A stretch of 64,000 nucleotides of DNA from Zea mays. Lineage: Eukaryota > Streptophyta > Magnoliopsida > Poales > Poaceae. A program made the position numbers and the translations under genes. The stretch covers positions 143,306 to 207,305 of the forward strand of contig NW_023366926.1 in the NCBI RefSeq assembly GCF_902167145.1, written 5' to 3'. Below, piece by piece: positions 60,907 to 64,000 of this stretch; positions within the stretch are counted from its first letter, which is position 1; the number at the start of each line of letters is the position of its first letter. Under the pieces are notes generated by a model. The model saw only the letters and a program-made list of their open reading frames with translations, was not told where the DNA came from and made no database searches.

Positions 60907-63359
60907 ATGGGTAGTCTCCAGCAACCTCTCCCGCCTGAGATGCTGCTCCATTTCAGGAGTCTCGAGTTCATGTCCCTCGATGGCAGCTACGACATGGTAC
61001 TCCTTCCTCCGCCGCGCGACAACGACAACGACGGCCGTCAGCCCGCCCGACGGCGGCGGAATCGATGACGTCTTCCCCCCATGGCGGAAGAGCAGCATCC
61101 GGGCCTGTCCTGTCACCTTCCCCATCGCAGGAGGAGGAGGCGGGGCAACCATGGCCAAGCAGGAGGTGACACCTCGTTGGCTGTCGAGCGAGTCGACGAC
61201 GCCGGCGCCCCAGCAGGGGACACGTCGGGCGTTGACCTCGCGTCTGAGGCGAAGATGAGCGTCGTTTCCCCGCAACACGCCAACCCCAAGCGGACGGATG
61301 ACGCAGCACGCTCGAGAAGGTCTTGCTGGGCGTTAGCCTCATACATGAGATAATGGTGCAGTCCGTCCCCGACGTGACTTCGTCACCATCCGTCGATCAA
61401 GAGATACCGTCCGTTTTCCACCCTATGCCTTTTAGATTCAGCTTCGACCCACCAAGCGACCCTGCTTCGGTGGACGCTTTCATAAAGGCATATCCTAACC
61501 TTCCAGCATACCATATGTGGTCAACCTGGGACTGACTGACGGCCGTCTCGACCTACGGCCCCCCGGGTTCCGAGGAAGATGACGAGCCCGACTCTGGTTG
61601 GGATTTCTCCAGGCTCGGTAACCCCAGTGCCATGCGAGACTTCATGACCGCATGTGACTACTGCCTCTTCGATTACTCCAATGGTAGCCATAGCCTTGAC
61701 GACGAGGACTGTGGCCCCAGTCGCGAATGTTTCCATGTCGATCTAGGGGGTCTCGACGAAGGCAACCACCTTGGTATGCCGGAGGACGACGATCCCCCTA
61801 GGCTTGCGCCTCGCTTTGACATCCTTCGGGAGCTAGCTGTGGTCCCAGTCCCTGCGGGGGGTCAGGACACACAGCTCGAGCAAATCCGCGAGATGCAGGC
61901 CAAGCTCGACGAGGAAGCAAGACAACTTGTGCAGCTCCGACAAAACATCGGGCAGGAGTGGGCAGGCCGAGCACTAGCCGGAGAAGCGCATCATCTGGCC
62001 CAGGACGTCCAGCACCGCATCGCTGACGATGCCAGGGCAAGGCTGCCCCCGGCTTCCAGTGGGGTCGGCCAGAACCTGGCTGTAGCGGCAATACTGCTCC
62101 GAGCGATGCCGGAGCCATCCACCACCGAGGGGCGGCGTATCCAGGGAGAACTCAAGAATCTCCTGGAGGATGCCGCGGTCTGACGGGCCGATAGCTCTGC
62201 CTCCCGAAGGCAAGGGTACCCCCCGGAGCATCGCACCGTGACTTCCCGATTCATGCGGGAAGCCTCGGTCCACACCGGGCGCACGCGGGACGCAACACCT
62301 GTAGCCCCGGGTCGCCTCGCCAACAAGCACCACCGCCACGACCGTCGAGCCCACCTGGACGAGAAGGTGCGCCGAGGCTACCACCCTAGGCGTGGGGGAC
62401 GCTACGACAGCGGGGAGGATCGGAGCCCCTTGCCCGAACCACCCGGTCCGCAAGCTTTCAGCCGGGCCATACGACGGGCGCCGTTCCCGACCCGGTTCCG
62501 AGCCCCGACTACCATCACCAAGTACTCGGGGGAAACAAGGCCGGAACTGTGGCTCGCGGACTACCGGCTGGCCTGCCAGCTGGGTGGAACGGACGATGAC
62601 AACCTCATCATCCGCAACCTCCCCCTGTTCCTTTCCGACGCCGCCCGAGCCTGGCTGGAGCATCTGCCTCCTGCACAGATCTCCAACTGGGACGACCTGG
62701 TCAAAGCCTTCGCCGGAAACTTCCAGGGCACATACGTGCGCCCTGGGAACTCCTGGGATCTCCGAAGCTGCCGCCGGCAGCTAGGAGAATCCCTGCGGGA
62801 CTACATCCAGTGATTTTCGAAGCAGCGCACCGAGCTGCCCAACATCACCGACTCAGATGTCATCGGCGCGTTCCTCGCCGGCACCACTTTGCCGCGACCT
62901 GGTGAGTAAGCTGGGTTGCAAGACTCCCACCAGGGCGAGCGAGCTGATGGACATCGCCACCAAGTTCGCCTCTGGTCAGGAGGCGGTCGAGGCCATCTTC
63001 CGGAAGGACAAGCAGCCTCAGGGATGCCAGCAGGAAGACGTCCCCGAGGTGTCCACTCAGCGCGGCACGAAGAAGAAGGGCAAGAAGAAGTCGCAAGCAA
63101 AACGCGACGCCGCCGACGCAGATCTTGTCGCCGCCGCCGAGCACAGGAACCCTTGGAAGCCTCCCGGAGGGGCCAACCTGTTCGACAAGATGCTCAAGCA
63201 GTCGTTCCCCTATCATCAGGGTCCCGTCAAGCACACCCTTGAGGAGTGCGCATGCTTCGGTGCTACTTCCATAAGGCCGGGCCCCCGGTGGAAGGTGGCA
63301 AAGGCCATGACAACAACAAGAAGGAGGGCAACAAGGCAGAGGAGTTCCTGAGGTCCACG
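60907..63359 (+). pseudogene. gag: gag of the Huck-related element, frameshifted
   Basis: ATG at 60907 (MGSLQQPLPPEM) matches the Huck start. Coding then changes frame several times: 60907-61068, 61632-62183, 62238-62813, 62857-63351. Recognisable parts include FMTACDYCLFDYSNGSHSLD, the Retrotrans_gag region (YSGETRPELWLADYRLACQL, LSDAARAWLEHLP) and FASGQEAVEAIFRKDKQ, where this copy keeps the CAG that is TAG in Huck. Stops include TGA at 61533 and 62181-62183. Not functional. Confidence 0.85.
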
Positions 63360-63367
63360 ACTGCTTC

Positions 63368-64000
63368 ATGATCTACGGTGGGCAGGTGGCGAACGCCTCA
63401 GCTCGGCACCGCAAGCAGGTGCGCCGGGAGGTCTGCTCGGTGAAGGTGGCGGCGCCAGTCTACCTAGACTGGTCCGACAAGCCCATCACCTTCGACCAAG
63501 GTGACCACCCCGACCGCGTGCCGAGCCCAGGGAAGTACCCGCTCGTTGTCGATCCCGTCATCGGCAACGCCAGCCTTACCAAGGTCCTCATGGACGGAGG
63601 CAGCAACCTCAACATCATCTACGTCGAGACCCTCGAGCTCTTGTAGATCGATCTGTCCACAATCCGGGCCGGTGCGGCGCCCTTTCACGGGATCATCCCC
63701 GGGAAGCGCGTCTAGCCCCTTGGGCAACTCGATCTGCTCGTCTGCTTCGGGACTCCCTCTAACTTCCGAAAGGAAACCCTCACGTTCGAGGTGGTCGGGT
63801 TCCGAGGAACCTACCACGCAGTGTTGGGGAGACCATGCTACGCCAAGTTCATGGCCATCCCCAACTACACTTACCTCAAGCTCAAGATGCCGGGCCCCAA
63901 CGGGGTCATCACCGTCGGAATCCACGTACTGACACGCGTATGAATGCGACATGGAGTGCGTGGAGTACACTGAGGCCCTCGCCGAATCCGAGGCCCTCCT
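63368..64000 (+). pseudogene. protease region of the Huck-related element, cut by the window end
   Basis: MIYGGQVANASARHRKQVRR, then VLMDGGSNLNIIY (protease motif near 63585-63625), a TAG at 63644-63646 and another near 63712, then the GRPCYAKF-type part. It corresponds to Huck 13250-13890. Continues beyond 64000. Confidence 0.85.

Larger units (their letters stand above)
59472..64000 (+). mobile_element. Huck-related Tat element, truncated by the window end
   Basis: Starts TGTTGGGGACCATAATTAGG. LTR to 60846, same primer site as Huck, then gag and protease homologous to Huck along their whole length but with different LTR body and many frameshifts. It is a sister family or diverged subfamily of the element at 9190. 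Its right end and target duplication cannot be seen. Confidence 0.88.

Overview
The window is plant nuclear DNA made almost entirely of nested transposable elements. I see no intact host gene, rRNA, tRNA or CRISPR array. The grass/maize-like features are a Huck-type LTR (TGTCGGGGACCATAATTAGG start, TGGCGCGCCAGGTAGGGG primer site), a copia LTR with repeated CCGGACTGTCCGG motifs, a gene-fragment-carrying Helitron, and nested insertions with 5-bp or 8-bp target duplications. A Zea-like genome (maize or a close relative in Andropogoneae) is the best guess.

Layout. 1-5023: a Tekay/Del-type chromovirus derivative A (end of its 5' LTR to 2114, then a 2.9-kb internal region without pol, filled with a degenerate ~200-bp tandem array). 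5024-48169: one LTR-like sequence, starting TGTAACACCC and ending GGGTGTGACA, broken by five insertions. These are a 445-bp hAT-type element (5595-6039); a Helitron on the minus strand (about 6085-27595) carrying exons of MYB, auxilin, WD40 and FHA/AAA-ATPase genes and itself split by a 13.6-kb Huck element (9190-22774); a second hAT-type copy in reverse orientation (27682-28128); a Ty1/copia element on the minus strand (28765-35500); and a Ty3/gypsy Tat element on the minus strand (36458-45813). 48170-54423: internal region of Tekay element B (ORF0, gag, PR, RT, RNase H, INT, chromodomain), with many in-frame TAG codons. 54424-55991: start of its 3' LTR, with hairpin minisatellites. 55992-58019: 5' LTR and gag of a second copia element. 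58020-59471: an antisense Tekay-like LTR that interrupts it. 59472-64000: a Huck-related element, LTR through protease, cut by the window edge.

The most interesting object is the Tat element at 36458-45813. It has paired LTRs (583 bp each, three differences by eye), PR-RT-RNase H-INT on the minus strand and no gag. On the opposite strand it has a separate gene of about 920 codons with its own TATA box, an ATG-free 5' leader and two short introns with GT/AG borders. The protein has a region resembling the 'putative gypsy-type transposon' (Transposase_28) domain, a basic nuclear-localisation-like segment and a coiled coil.

How it works together: the elements are parasites of one another rather than a pathway. 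Order of insertion follows from nesting: Tekay A/B first; then the hAT copies, Helitron, copia and Tat elements into its LTR; Huck into the Helitron. The 3' flank repeats this: copia into Tekay LTR, Tekay-like LTR into copia gag, Huck-like into that LTR. Nonsense codons throughout are mainly TAG at expected CAG or TGG positions, which fits decay by deamination of methylated cytosine.
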